Of a DNA stretch of 64,000 nt, positions 8,692 to 17,141 are shown in pieces; position 1 is the first letter of the stretch, and every line of letters starts with the position of its first letter. Made by a program: the position numbers and the translations under genes. The notes beneath the pieces are model-generated. The model worked only from the letters and a program-made list of their open reading frames with translations, did not search any database and was not told the DNA's origin. The DNA lies in the NCBI RefSeq assembly GCF_001422665.1, contig NZ_LMLU01000001.1:1235583-1299582 (forward strand). Direction: 5' to 3'. The DNA comes from Arthrobacter sp. Leaf234 (lineage in GTDB: Bacteria > Actinomycetota > Actinomycetes > Actinomycetales > Micrococcaceae).

Positions 8692-9558
8692 CTAGGGCCC
8701 GACGGCGACGGCGGCCGCCAGTCCTTGCCTGGTCAGCAGCACTCCGTCGATGCGGTGCAGGTCCCTGACCCGGGCATCGTCGAGGACGTCGAGCTCGTGC
8801 GGCTCGAGGGGTCGTGTACCGCGCCCCGGGCCGCTGTGCGCCTCGGCGCCTGCACGCGCACCCGTCGGGGGACCGGCGCCGGCACCCGGGTCCGTGCCGC
8901 CGCCGAAGCCGGTCCCGAGAGCCTTGGCCACGGCCTCCTTGCGCGCCCAGAGCCGTGCCCGCGTCGCCGCGCGTCCGTCCGGTGGCGTCCCGTGCACGGC
9001 CCTGCGCTCGCGGACCGTCAGGGCCACGTCGTCGAAGCCGTCGAAGTCCACCTCGGTCACGGCGGTGAGGTCCACGCCGAGGCTCTGCGGCTCGTCCGCC
9101 CGGTCGCCGATCGCGGTGAGGCCGCCGACCAGGACGAACCCCGCGGCGCGGGAGAGGCTGAGGGACAGGGGCGTCCGTACGCCGTCCACGGTGTAGCCGG
9201 GCCTCCCGTGGTCGGACCCGCCGGCGGGCGAGCATCTCGGGCAGGAGAAGTCCGAGCGGAGGCGTCCGGGGCCGACGTCGAGCAGCTCCGCGGCGAGCTC
9301 CCGGAGGGCCGCACGGCCGGCCACGAACTGCGCTGCCCGAACCGGATCGACGAAACGACCGGCGCGCTCACGTTCGAGGGCATCGAGACCGTGGACCTCG
9401 TCGAAGCCGTCGAGCCGGGCAGGGGCCCGGCGGCCCGATTCGCCCGACGCATGGGGCGCAGGGTGCAGGCCGGGGGTGGGGCCGGTCCGGAGGAGCCGCA
9501 CGACGACGCCGGACGGCTGCGCCGGGGAGGCGGTGCCGGGCAGCGAGGGGGACGTCAT
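8692..9558 (-). CDS. 4'-phosphopantetheinyl transferase, Sfp type
   Basis: Transfers the phosphopantetheine arm of coenzyme A to a carrier-protein serine. The 288-residue product carries the family's two signatures: SLGVDLTAV followed by an acidic stretch (Mg binding) and ARLWARKEAVAKALG. SLSRAAGFVLVGG precedes the first motif as in Sfp-like enzymes. A Gly/Ala/Pro-rich, low-complexity insertion follows the WARKEA motif. It is convergent with the Pls synthetase and peptidase, and the Pls carrier domain needs exactly this activation, so it is the likely partner. ATG 9558 is chosen although an in-frame GTG lies one codon upstream and the open frame extends to 10098; the upstream part is low-complexity and overlaps another gene. 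Confidence 0.88.
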   Translation of the reverse strand: MTSPSLPGTASPAQPSGVVVRLLRTGPTPGLHPAPHASGESGRRAPARLDGFDEVHGLDALERERAGRFVDPVRAAQFVAGRAALRELAAELLDVGPGRLRSDFSCPRCSPAGGSDHGRPGYTVDGVRTPLSLSLSRAAGFVLVGGLTAIGDRADEPQSLGVDLTAVTEVDFDGFDDVALTVRERRAVHGTPPDGRAATRARLWARKEAVAKALGTGFGGGTDPGAGAGPPTGARAGAEAHSGPGRGTRPLEPHELDVLDDARVRDLHRIDGVLLTRQGLAAAVAVGP

Positions 9559-9707
9559 CACCCCATGATCGTCGATGGATGCTCCGCCGAGGTGGTCCTG
9601 CGGACGGGTGCTGGGCGGAGGGTCCCTGCGCAGGGGTGCGACGGCCGGTCCGTGCCGGTGGACCCCGAGTGGCGGACGCCTGGTGAGGGACCCCGGGCGA
9701 CGGACCC

Positions 9708-9983
9708 CTAGAGACGGACGTCGAGGAGTTCGCTGCAGACGTCGTCGCGCAGGATGAACGGGCGCGGTCGGTCGGCGTCGGCGCGCCGGCCGTACACGTA
9801 GTAGCCGCGTCCCTCCCCGGGGCCGCCGGCTGCGCGGTCGATCGCGTGCACGAGCCGTGGTGTCAGCGGCCCTGCCGGCCCGATGCTCCGGAGTTCCTCG
9901 ATCTCGTGCGGTGCGAGTCCCCGCACAACGCCTCTCACATCGGCCATCCCTGCGGTTCCCGTCCGTCGGAGCGTGCTGTGCAT
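9708..9983 (-). CDS. Small hypothetical protein
   Basis: A 91-residue open frame, or 79 residues if translation starts at the second ATG (9947). The sequence VVRGLAPHEIEELRSIG, then a helix with RLVHAIDRA, then a GRGYYVYGRRADADRPRPF strand-like part, looks like a real small soluble protein rather than shadow translation. There is no membrane segment and I do not recognise the family. It stands alone on the minus strand between the phosphopantetheinyl transferase and mutT1. GGAAG just before ATG 9983 supports the longer form weakly. Confidence 0.5.
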   Translation of the reverse strand: MHSTLRRTGTAGMADVRGVVRGLAPHEIEELRSIGPAGPLTPRLVHAIDRAAGGPGEGRGYYVYGRRADADRPRPFILRDDVCSELLDVRL

Positions 9984-10110
9984 GAGCTTCCGACCCTAGG
10001 GAAGGCTGATGAACCAGGCATGAACGGCGCGGGACCGGCGGATGATCCTCCGTGAACCGATCATCGTCGTGGCTGATCCGCACGGGTGCGCCCGGCACGA
10101 GTGCCGAGGT

Positions 10111-11079
10111 TCAGTCGTCGTACGCCCTGAACTGCTCCACCGAGACGATCCGTCCCTGGTTGGCGCTGCTGACCTGGCAGATCACGGCCTCGCCGGGCGC
10201 CAGGTAGGGGTCCTCGACCGGCAGGAGGGCCCGGAGGGTACCGGTCATGTGGGTGCCGAGCACCGAGAAGACCAGGGGCAGTACGGGCCGATGGGTGCAG
10301 ATCGCCACGGAGCGGCGCTTGTCGAACACCCGCTCGACGGCGGACCGCGCGCGCCCGGGCCTGCGGGCGGCGTCGTGCTCGGTCAGGGCATCCACGAGCT
10401 TCAGCTTCGCGCTGCGCTGGGTGACGTAGGGGGAGACGGTCTGGACGCACCGGACCCAGGGGCTGCTGACCACGCGCTCGGGATTCCAGGCCTGCAGCAG
10501 CCTGCCGACCGCGATCGCCTGGCGCCGGCCGGTGGCGGCGAGGGGACGCTCGCCCTCGGCACGGCTCCACGACGAGCGTGGTTTCGCCTTCGCGTGACGC
10601 ACGACGATCAGCGGCCAGGTCTGCAGGTCCTTCGCGCGGTGCGCGGCGACCAGCGCGTTGAGCGGCTCGACGTCGGACGGGTTGCTGAGCATCGTCCGGG
10701 CCCGCTCCGGGGCGACCCACTCGAAGCCGTCCACCTCCTTGCCGTCGGGCACGGGCGTGAGCCGCTCGGTCCTCGCTGCCCAGTAGTGCACCGTCTTCCC
10801 GCCCGATGTGACCGGATAGGTGATGGTCGCGAGCGGGATGCCGAGCTTGACGCTCACCCCCACCTCCTCGAACGTCTCGCGCACGGCGCACTCGGGCGTC
10901 GTCTCACCCGGATCGAGCTTCCCCTTGGGCCACGACCAGTCGCCGTAGCGCGGCCTGTGGATGATCAGGACCTCCAGGGATCCCTTCTCCACGCGCCAGC
11001 ACAGCGTGCCCGCAGCGATGACCGTGGCGCCACTGCCCGGTGCGGTCTGGGCGGTCGCGTCCTTCGTCGACGTCGCCAT
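10111..11079 (-). CDS. mutT1: Nudix hydrolase fused to a histidine phosphatase domain (MutT1-like)
   Basis: 322 residues, two domains. The N-terminal half has a complete Nudix box, GKLDPGETTPECAVRE followed by TFEEVGV; the C-terminal half begins with the phosphohistidine motif LIVVRHAKA and has a second His in CTHRPVL. This fusion matches mycobacterial MutT1, which hydrolyses 8-oxo-dGTP/GTP and diadenosine polyphosphates. In mycobacteria the gene also sits beside ppk1, as here. The start ATG 11079 overlaps the ppk1 stop (TGATG), so coupling is likely and the longer open frame to 11184 is not used. Confidence 0.9.
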   Translation of the reverse strand: MATSTKDATAQTAPGSGATVIAAGTLCWRVEKGSLEVLIIHRPRYGDWSWPKGKLDPGETTPECAVRETFEEVGVSVKLGIPLATITYPVTSGGKTVHYWAARTERLTPVPDGKEVDGFEWVAPERARTMLSNPSDVEPLNALVAAHRAKDLQTWPLIVVRHAKAKPRSSWSRAEGERPLAATGRRQAIAVGRLLQAWNPERVVSSPWVRCVQTVSPYVTQRSAKLKLVDALTEHDAARRPGRARSAVERVFDKRRSVAICTHRPVLPLVFSVLGTHMTGTLRALLPVEDPYLAPGEAVICQVSSANQGRIVSVEQFRAYDD

Positions 11080-13301
11080 CAGCGGCGCGACACCGCTCGC
11101 TGGCGCGCCCGGGAGGCGAGCAGCCACGACTGGATGTCCTCGAGCGGTGCGCCGCCGTCGTCCTTGTGGTGGCGGGTCCAGCAACCCGTCTCGTCGAGGT
11201 GCCAGCTGGAGACGGCCGGGTTCATGTAGCGGTCCATGAGGGTCATCAGGTAGGAGATGTCCTCCGGTGCGCTCAACTGGACGAGCGCCTCGACGCGACG
11301 GTCGAGGTTGCGGTGCATCATGTCCGCCGAGCCGATGAAGACGGCGGGCTCCCCGCCGTTGGCGAACGCGAAGACGCGGGAGTGCTCGAGGAACCGGCCG
11401 AGCACGGAGCGCACCGTCACGTTCTCGCTGAGTCCCGGGACGCCGGGGCGGACGGAGCAGATGCCGCGGACGATCACGTCGACCTGCACACCGGCCTGCG
11501 AGGCCCGGTAGAGCGAGTCGATGATGGCTTCGTCCACCATCGAGTTGACCTTGATGACCACCCGCGCGGCGAGACCGGCCTGCTTGTTGGCGATCTCCCG
11601 CTCGATGCGGTCGATCAGGCCCGAGCGGACCGAGCGCGGAGCGACGAGCAGGCGCTTGAACGTGGACTTCGGGGCGTACCCGGAGAGCTGGTTGAACAGC
11701 CTCGAGAGGTCCTGGCCCACCTGCTCGTTCGCCGTGAGGAGCCCGAGGTCCTCGTAGTACCGCGCCGTGCGGGGGTGGTAGTTGCCCGTGCCGATGTGGC
11801 AGTACCGGCGCAGCCCGTCGATCTCCTGCCGCACCACGAGGGAGAGCTTGCAGTGCGTCTTCAGGCCCACGATCCCGTACACCACGTGCACGCCCGCCTG
11901 CTCGAGCTTCCGGGCCCAGGAGATGTTCGCCTGCTCGTCGAAGCGCGCCTTGATCTCGACGAGCGCGAGGACCTGCTTGCCGGCCTCCGCCGCGTCGATC
12001 AGGGCGTCGACGATCGGGGAGTCACCCGAGGTGCGGTACAGCGTCTGCTTGATGGCCTGCACCTTGGGGTCGGCCGCGGCCTGCTCCAGGAACGCCTGCA
12101 CCGACGTCGAGAAGGAGTCGTAGGGGTGGTGCAGGAGGATGTCCCGGCGGCGCATGGCGGCGAAGACGTTCGCGGCCTTGGAGGTCTCGCTCTCGTTGAG
12201 GTGGCGGCTCGTGTGCGGGACGTGCTTCGGGTAGTGCAGGTCGCCGCGGTCGATCCCGGCGATGACGCTGAGTCCCCGGAGGTCCAGGGGGGCGGGGAGG
12301 TTGTACACCTCGTCCTCCTCGACGCCGAGCTCGCGCGACAGCAGGGCGCGGATGCTCGGATTGATGTCCGTGGTCACCTCGAGGCGCACCGGCGGACCGA
12401 AGCGGCGGCGGAGCAGCTCCTTCTCGAGGGCCTGCAGCAGGTTCTCGGCGTCGTCCTCCTCGACCTCGAGGTCCTCGTTGCGGGTCACGCGGAACAGGTG
12501 GTGCTCGAGCACCTCCATGCCGGGGAACAGCTGGTCGAGGTGGACGGCGATGACCTCCTCGAGCGGGATGAAGCGCGCGATCCGCCCGGCGACGTTCCCG
12601 GCACGCGGACCGTCCACGGACATGAGGCGCGGCAGCTGGTCCGGCACCTTGACGCGGGCGAAGAGCTCCTTCTCGCTGACCGGGTTGCGGACCACGACGG
12701 CGAGGTTGAGGGAGAGTCCGGAGATGTAGGGGAACGGGTGCGCGGGATCGACGGCGAGGGGCGTGAGGATCGGGAAGACCTTCTCCGCGAAGATCTTGTG
12801 CAGTTCCGCCCGCGCGGTTTCGTCGAGTTCCTGCCAGGTGGTGAGGTGGATCTGCTCCTCGGCGAGGGCCGGCCGGATGTGCTCGGCGAACACGGCCGCG
12901 TGGCGCTGCTGCAGCTGGTAGCCGTCCTGCATGATCTTCTCGAGCTGCTCGATGGGGCTGAGTCCCGCGGCCGAGGGGACGGCGAGACCGGTCGCGATGC
13001 GGCGCTTCAGCCCGGCGACACGGACCATGAAGAACTCGTCGAGGTTGGACGCGAAGATGGAGAGGAAGTTGACCCGCTCCAGCAGGAAGAGCTCGGGGTC
13101 CTCCGCGAGTTCGAGCACGCGGGCGTTGAAGTCGAGCCAGCTGATCTCACGGTCGAGGAAGCGGTCCGGCCGGATGTCGCCGGAGGGCAGGAGGCTCGGA
13201 GCGAACTCGGGGATGTCGATGCGGTCCTGCGTCGCCCGGGCCGGAGCCGTCTCGGACGAGCCGTAGAGCGAGGCACCCCGGGGTGTGGTCTTCGAATCCA
13301 T
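11079..13301 (-). CDS. ppk1: Polyphosphate kinase 1
   Basis: Reversibly makes inorganic polyphosphate from ATP. The 740-residue product has the PPK1 plan: N-terminal helical part ([20 protein letters not shown]), a central region with [18 protein letters not shown] and [16 protein letters not shown], the catalytic-histidine region [13 protein letters not shown], and [18 protein letters not shown]. The C-terminus carries [19 protein letters not shown]. It heads a two-gene unit with mutT1, which overlaps its stop codon. Polyphosphate and nucleotide clean-up are a recurring pairing in actinobacteria. Confidence 0.96.
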   Translation of the reverse strand: MDSKTTPRGASLYGSSETAPARATQDRIDIPEFAPSLLPSGDIRPDRFLDREISWLDFNARVLELAEDPELFLLERVNFLSIFASNLDEFFMVRVAGLKRRIATGLAVPSAAGLSPIEQLEKIMQDGYQLQQRHAAVFAEHIRPALAEEQIHLTTWQELDETARAELHKIFAEKVFPILTPLAVDPAHPFPYISGLSLNLAVVVRNPVSEKELFARVKVPDQLPRLMSVDGPRAGNVAGRIARFIPLEEVIAVHLDQLFPGMEVLEHHLFRVTRNEDLEVEEDDAENLLQALEKELLRRRFGPPVRLEVTTDINPSIRALLSRELGVEEDEVYNLPAPLDLRGLSVIAGIDRGDLHYPKHVPHTSRHLNESETSKAANVFAAMRRRDILLHHPYDSFSTSVQAFLEQAAADPKVQAIKQTLYRTSGDSPIVDALIDAAEAGKQVLALVEIKARFDEQANISWARKLEQAGVHVVYGIVGLKTHCKLSLVVRQEIDGLRRYCHIGTGNYHPRTARYYEDLGLLTANEQVGQDLSRLFNQLSGYAPKSTFKRLLVAPRSVRSGLIDRIEREIANKQAGLAARVVIKVNSMVDEAIIDSLYRASQAGVQVDVIVRGICSVRPGVPGLSENVTVRSVLGRFLEHSRVFAFANGGEPAVFIGSADMMHRNLDRRVEALVQLSAPEDISYLMTLMDRYMNPAVSSWHLDETGCWTRHHKDDGGAPLEDIQSWLLASRARQRAVSRR

Positions 13302-13331
13302 GGCGTCTCCTGCAGGTGGGCGGGCATCATC

Positions 13332-13363
13332 GCGTACCCCGCCCTGATCGGGCAGGGGTACGC
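13332..13363 (-). terminator. Hairpin after mshD
   Basis: Stem GCGTACCCC / GGGGTACGC extended by GCCC/GGGC with one bulged A, in the 75 bp between the mshD stop and the ppk1 start. No U-tract follows on the minus strand, so it may be a weak terminator or an mRNA end stabiliser. Confidence 0.45.
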
Positions 13364-13376
13364 CTCGAAAATAACC

Positions 13377-14348
13377 TTACAAGGTGGCCTGCGCCGCGGT
13401 TGGCGCGTACATGACGTCCACGTCCCACCGGGTGAAACCGAGGGTGCGGTACAGCGCGACGGCGGCGGTGTTGTCCGCGTCGACGTAGAGCATGATTGCC
13501 TGCAGGCCCTTGCCGTGCAGGTGGTCGATCCCCGCGATGGTCAGCGCCTTGCCGAGGCCCGTGCCCTGCGCCTCGGGCGCCACCCCGACGACGTAGACCT
13601 CGCCCATGGCCGGATGCCCGCCGGTGCCCGGGTGGACCTTCGTCCAGTGGAAGCCGAGCAGGGTGTCGTCCGCGGACCGCACGGCGAGCAGGAAGCCCTC
13701 GGCGTCGAACCAGTCCTCGTCCAGGCGTGCCTCGAGGTCCGCGCGCGTCGTCGCGCCCTGTTCCGGGTGGTGCGCGAAGGCGGCGGCGTTGACGGCGAGC
13801 CAGGCCTCCTCGTCCCGACCGCGGACGAAGGGACGCAGCACGACGCCGTCGGGCAGGCGCAGGGCGGGGACCGACTGCTCGACGGCGGCGCGCGTGAGCC
13901 GCATGCGCCAGAGTTCCCGCACGGGTGCGTACCCGAAGCGCGCGGCGAGATCGGCGGCCGCCGAATGGTTGCCGTGGGACCAGCCCCGGAGATCGGTGAT
14001 CCCTTCGGCGAGGACGGCCTCGATCAACGCCGTTCCTGCGCCCTCCCCCCGGCAGTCCGGCCCGACGACGAGTTCCAGGACGGAGCCGTCGCCCGACCCG
14101 CGGGTGATCACGGCGACACCGGCCAGATCGCTGTCCGGCTGGCCCGCGGAGCGCGCGGTGATGACGAGCAGTCGCTCGCCGGCGTCCTCGGCCCGCAGCG
14201 TGACGAGGGTCTGCTCCGAGAGGGGAGGGTTGCCGTCGGCCTCGGAGGCTGCCGCGGCCAGGCGGCGGATCTCCTCGAGGGTCGCGGCCGCCGGCGCGCC
14301 GGCGATCCTGTCGACGGACCAGGTGGGTGTGTGCTCGACGGCGGTCAT
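13377..14348 (-). CDS. mshD: Mycothiol synthase
   Basis: Acetylates Cys-GlcN-inositol with acetyl-CoA, the last step of mycothiol, the main thiol of actinobacteria. The 323 residues hold two GNAT domains, the MshD layout: the first with ELVVGPDCRGEGAGTALIEAV, the second with VYVVGVAPEAQGTGLGKAL and the MLYVDADNTAAVALYRTLGF end motif. HHPEQGATTRADLEARLDE between them is also typical of MshD. In Mycobacterium the gene neighbours glnR, as it does here. A TAGGCT box six bases before ATG 14348 predicts a leaderless mRNA. Confidence 0.94.
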   Translation of the reverse strand: MTAVEHTPTWSVDRIAGAPAAATLEEIRRLAAAASEADGNPPLSEQTLVTLRAEDAGERLLVITARSAGQPDSDLAGVAVITRGSGDGSVLELVVGPDCRGEGAGTALIEAVLAEGITDLRGWSHGNHSAAADLAARFGYAPVRELWRMRLTRAAVEQSVPALRLPDGVVLRPFVRGRDEEAWLAVNAAAFAHHPEQGATTRADLEARLDEDWFDAEGFLLAVRSADDTLLGFHWTKVHPGTGGHPAMGEVYVVGVAPEAQGTGLGKALTIAGIDHLHGKGLQAIMLYVDADNTAAVALYRTLGFTRWDVDVMYAPTAAQATL

Positions 14349-14354
14349 GCGCCC

Positions 14355-14360
14355 AGCCTA
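14355..14360 (-). promoter_or_regulatory. -10 box for mshD, leaderless
   Basis: Minus-strand TAGGCT, six bases (GGGCGC), then the mshD ATG. The spacing and spacer are almost the same as at asd (TAAACT, GGGCGT, ATG). Confidence 0.45.
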
Positions 14361-14383
14361 GCCCTGCCCCGGTCGGTGCCGGT

Positions 14384-14412
14384 TTGCCGGTCGCCCGGGC
14401 GTGGGGTAATGT
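14384..14412 (+). promoter_or_regulatory. Promoter for an unannotated small RNA
   Basis: TTGCCG (14384-14389) and TAATGT (14407-14412) separated by exactly 17 bases, a good fit to a primary-sigma promoter. It points away from mshD into a 160-bp gene-free stretch that ends in a strong terminator. The predicted start is near A14417. Confidence 0.6.
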
Positions 14413-14416
14413 CGTG

Positions 14417-14538
14417 ACCTGCTCGAGGGGGATGCACCAGTGGGGTGCCCGCGATACGTTCGACCCGTATGTCCTCCACCATGGTCCCGTCACCGGGACA
14501 GCGAAACCCCCTTCCACCCGTGGTGGAAGGGGGTTTCG
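14417..14538 (+). ncRNA. Candidate small RNA with tRNA-like three-way junction
   Basis: Between a promoter and a 17-bp terminator stem, the plus strand can fold as follows: a seven-pair closing stem (GGGGGAT 14427-14433 with GTCCTCC 14471-14477, two G-T wobbles), a hairpin GCACC-AGTGG-GGTGC (14434-14448), and an arm ATACG-TTCGACC-CGTAT (14454-14470) whose seven-base loop matches the tRNA T-loop consensus. ACCA follows the closing stem (14478-14481). So acceptor, D-like and T-like arms are visible but no anticodon arm. A further GTCCCG/CGGGAC hairpin precedes the terminator. No open frame is convincing. The fold is my reading by eye; the identity of the RNA is unknown. Confidence 0.5.
14502..14538. 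terminator. Strong bidirectional terminator
   Basis: A 17-bp perfect stem starting CGAAACCCCC, with loop CGT (14519-14521), serves the small RNA on the plus strand and glnR on the minus strand. Only TTTCG follows within the stem; there is no long U-tract. Confidence 0.8.
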
Positions 14539-14574
14539 TCGTTCCCGCGGGGAAAGGTGTCCGCGCGGACCCGG

Positions 14575-15282
14575 TCAGGCGTCCTGGTTGACCGAGCTGC
14601 GGTCCTCGGGGAGACGGGTGAGTGTGAACCGGTACCCGACGTTGCGCACGGTGCCGATGAGCTGCTCGTGGTCCGAGCCCAGCTTCGCCCGGAGGCGCCG
14701 CACGTGCACGTCGACGGTGCGCGTGCCTCCGTAGTAGTCGTAGCCCCAGACCTCGTGCAGGAGCTGGTCGCGGGTGAAGACGCGGCCGGGGTGCTGCGCC
14801 AGGTACTTCAGGAGCTCGAACTCCTTGTAGGTCAGGTTGAGCGGCTCGCCGCCGACCCGTGCCGTGTAGCTGGCCTCGTCGATGACCACCCCGGAGGCGT
14901 GGATCTCGGTGCTGGTCTCCTCGCCGGCAGCGGCGGACCTCGCGATGACCAGGCGCAGCCGGGCCTCAACCTCCGCTGGCCCCGCGGAGTCGAGGACGAC
15001 GTCGTCGGCGAGCCAGTTGGCCGCGACGGCGGCCATGCCGCCTTCCGTCAGGACGAGGACCAGGGGCGCACTCAGGCCCGTCGCCTTCAGCAGCTGGGTC
15101 AGCGACCGGGCGCCCACGAGGTCCTTCCGCGCGTCCACGAGGACGACGTCGCACGGTTCCGTCTCGAGGAGGGCCGTGGGCTCGGCCGCGAGGATGTGCA
15201 CCTTGTGGTTCAGCAGTTCGAGGGCCGGCAGGATGTCGACGGACGAACCGGTGGTGTTCGTGAGCATCAGGATGTGCGGCAT
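14575..15282 (-). CDS. glnR: GlnR-type nitrogen response regulator
   Basis: An OmpR-family transcription factor of 235 residues: receiver domain (1-120) and winged helix (about 135-225) with [36 protein letters not shown] and [13 protein letters not shown]. The receiver keeps D50 (VVLVDARKD) but lacks the full acidic pocket, as in actinobacterial GlnR, which works without a cognate kinase. GlnR controls nitrogen uptake and glutamine synthetase genes. Its position next to mshD is the mycobacterial arrangement, which supports the name over other OmpR regulators. A TATACT -10 box at 15372-15377 would give an untranslated leader of about 80 nt. Confidence 0.85.
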   Translation of the reverse strand: MPHILMLTNTTGSSVDILPALELLNHKVHILAAEPTALLETEPCDVVLVDARKDLVGARSLTQLLKATGLSAPLVLVLTEGGMAAVAANWLADDVVLDSAGPAEVEARLRLVIARSAAAGEETSTEIHASGVVIDEASYTARVGGEPLNLTYKEFELLKYLAQHPGRVFTRDQLLHEVWGYDYYGGTRTVDVHVRRLRAKLGSDHEQLIGTVRNVGYRFTLTRLPEDRSSVNQDA

Positions 15283-15371
15283 GTGTCCTCCACGGGTCGG
15301 GAATGCGCATCATCGGGCAGCGGCGCCACCGCCCCCTGGACGGGTGGGCGAGGCGGGTAGAGATGTGGGCA

Positions 15372-15377
15372 AGTATA
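15372..15377 (-). promoter_or_regulatory. -10 box for glnR
   Basis: TATACT on the minus strand in the 204-bp gap between the divergent glnR and the membrane-protein gene. No clear -35 was found. Confidence 0.4.
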
Positions 15378-15486
15378 GCCGCAGGCCTCCCCGGCCTGTG
15401 ATGCGGCGCACGCGACGCTCCCCCAAGGCCGGGCGTCCCGCCGCCGTTTTTCCCGCCGCCCGAGGACGTAGGGCAGTATTGCTGGG

Positions 15487-16239
15487 ATGAAGAGGACGAG
15501 TGTGGCCGTAGCGGCAGGGGCCGCGTCGGGGGCGACGGCGGCGATCGTCGGAGCCTCCTATGTCTCGTTGCCGTCGGTGGCGATCGTCACCGGGCTGCTG
15601 TGCGTCGTCGCGGCGATCGGCTGGCCCGCGATCCTCCGGGTGCCCGCCCGGAAGAGCCAGGCCGCGGCGATCGGGTCGAGCGCCCTGCTGGCCGTCGTCC
15701 TCACGTCCGTCGATCCCGGGCCGTCCTTCCTGACCTGGTTCCCCGCCTCGGTGGCCCTCGGTGTCGGGGCCGTCTTCATGATCCAGCTGATCCGCGGTAC
15801 GGGACAGAGTTACCGCCTGGAATCGACGCTCGGGGCGAGCTCGGGGGTGATCGCGGTGGCCATGGGATCCGGCTGGGTGGCTGCCGACCGGCTGGGGGTG
15901 AACGCCGCCGATTCGGGTGTCCTCCTCGTCACGGGGGTGAGCGTCGTCATCGCGATCGCCGTGTGCCTCCTGCCCCTGCCCGACCGCCTCGTGGCTCCCG
16001 CCGCCGTCGTGCTCGCAGGGCTCGCCGGTCCGCTGGGTGCACTCCTGTTCACCGACGTCCCGGCTCTTCCCGCCGCCGTGGTCGGGGTGGCGTGCGGCGC
16101 GGTCCTCGCCGGCACCCGCCGTCTCCTGGTGGCCCGCGAGTCCCCCCTCGACACCACCGCGGCGATCGCCGCGGGCGTGGCCCCGGTACTGGCCCTCGGC
16201 GCCGTCGTGTACTTCCTCGAGAAGCTGCTCCTGGCCTGA
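15487..16239 (+). CDS. Polytopic membrane protein of unknown function
   Basis: 250 residues, almost entirely hydrophobic, with about seven or eight predicted membrane helices separated by short loops such as RVPARKSQ and LIRGTGQSYRLES. It starts with MKRTS, giving a positive N-terminus, and has no recognisable catalytic or transporter motif. It is divergent from glnR, which could control it, but that is only positional. It is 99 bp upstream of a 37-codon membrane peptide gene. I cannot assign a substrate or role. Confidence 0.75.
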   Translation: MKRTSVAVAAGAASGATAAIVGASYVSLPSVAIVTGLLCVVAAIGWPAILRVPARKSQAAAIGSSALLAVVLTSVDPGPSFLTWFPASVALGVGAVFMIQLIRGTGQSYRLESTLGASSGVIAVAMGSGWVAADRLGVNAADSGVLLVTGVSVVIAIAVCLLPLPDRLVAPAAVVLAGLAGPLGALLFTDVPALPAAVVGVACGAVLAGTRRLLVARESPLDTTAAIAAGVAPVLALGAVVYFLEKLLLA

Positions 16240-16338
16240 TCGTCCTCCGACAGGGCGTGCCGGCGGTCCTCCCGGGAAGCCGTCCCCGCTGCGGCGAGCA
16301 CGTCCCGGCACGTCGGCGCCCCGCGCTAGGATGGTGGC

Positions 16339-16452
16339 ATGTCCATCCTCGCTCTTGAAATCTTCTTCATCTCGCTGCTGGTCCTCGCCGGTCTCGGCAT
16401 GGCCGGTTTCGCAGCCCTCGTGATCACGCGCCTCTACAAGGGCCAGAAGTAG
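16339..16452 (+). CDS. 37-residue single-pass membrane peptide
   Basis: ATG 16339 to TAG 16452 encodes MSILALEIFFISLLVLAGLG continuing with MAGFAALVITRLYKGQK: one membrane helix with a short positively charged C-terminal tail. AGGATGG lies just upstream as a ribosome-binding site, and TAGGAT could also act as a -10 box for a nearly leaderless mRNA. It sits 19 bp before the nitrobindin-like gene and is probably cotranscribed with it. The GC-rich wobble pattern is coding-like. Function unknown. Confidence 0.65.
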   Translation: MSILALEIFFISLLVLAGLGMAGFAALVITRLYKGQK

Positions 16453-16471
16453 CCGATCGGCCCGGAGCCCC

Positions 16472-17071
16472 ATGTCGATCGATCTGCCTACCGACCTCAC
16501 GCCCGAGCTCGTCCCGCTGTCGTGGCTCCTCGGAACCTGGGAGGGCACCGGGATGCTCGGTGAGGGGACCGCTGAATCGGAGCGCTTCTCACAGCGTGTC
16601 GTCTTCTCCCAGCACGGCCTTCCCTTCCTGCAGTACAGCGCCGAGTCCTGGCTCATCGACGAGCAGGGTGCGCAGTTGCGCCCGCTCTCGGTGGAGACGG
16701 GTTTCTGGTCGCTGGAGCGCAAGCTCGACGACTCCGACGTCGGCCCGGGCCTGAACCCCGCAGACATCGTCCCCGCCCTGAAGAGCGCCGACGAGGTGGA
16801 GCAGTTCCGCAACGACGCCGGCGGGTTCGACATCACGGCGACCATCGTGCACCCCGGCGGCATCGCCGAGCTGTACTACGGCAGCATCAAGGGTCCGCAG
16901 ATCCAGTTGAGCACGGACCTCGTGATGCGCGGACAGCACTCGAAGGAGTACACCGCGGCCACGCGCCTGTTCGGTCTGGTGGAGGGTGATCTCTACTGGC
17001 GCTGGGACGTCGCGGCGGACGGCAACGCGCTGGAGGCGCACGCGTCGGCGATTCTCAAGAAGTCGTCCTGA
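16472..17071 (+). CDS. Nitrobindin-like heme-binding beta-barrel protein (FABP family)
   Basis: 199 residues with the family's N-terminal signature LLGTWEGTG (Gly-x-Trp-x-Gly-x-Gly), followed by a run of short beta strands and a C-terminal ALEAHASAILKK that holds the likely heme-ligand His. Relatives form a ten-stranded barrel with ferric heme and isomerise peroxynitrite to nitrate. An acidic insertion near residues 88-112 (DDSDVGPGLNPADIV) is longer than in short family members. It follows the small membrane peptide and precedes the YgfZ-like gene on the same strand, a set that could serve iron and redox homeostasis; that link is inferred. Confidence 0.88.
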   Translation: MSIDLPTDLTPELVPLSWLLGTWEGTGMLGEGTAESERFSQRVVFSQHGLPFLQYSAESWLIDEQGAQLRPLSVETGFWSLERKLDDSDVGPGLNPADIVPALKSADEVEQFRNDAGGFDITATIVHPGGIAELYYGSIKGPQIQLSTDLVMRGQHSKEYTAATRLFGLVEGDLYWRWDVAADGNALEAHASAILKKSS

Positions 17072-17141
17072 CCCTGCCGCCCGTCCGGCTGCCGCCCGCA
17101 CCACCGCAGGAATAGTCACGCCCGGGAGGCGTTACACGGTC

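Noticed and set aside
11040-14417. 1125-codon plus-strand open frame over ppk1 and mshD
   Set aside because: Antisense shadow of two well-supported genes; no motif of its own.
14427-14481. Ordinary tRNA gene between mshD and glnR
   Set aside because: Only about 55 bases separate acceptor ends and there is no anticodon arm, so it cannot be a normal tRNA; reported instead as a tRNA-like small RNA candidate.
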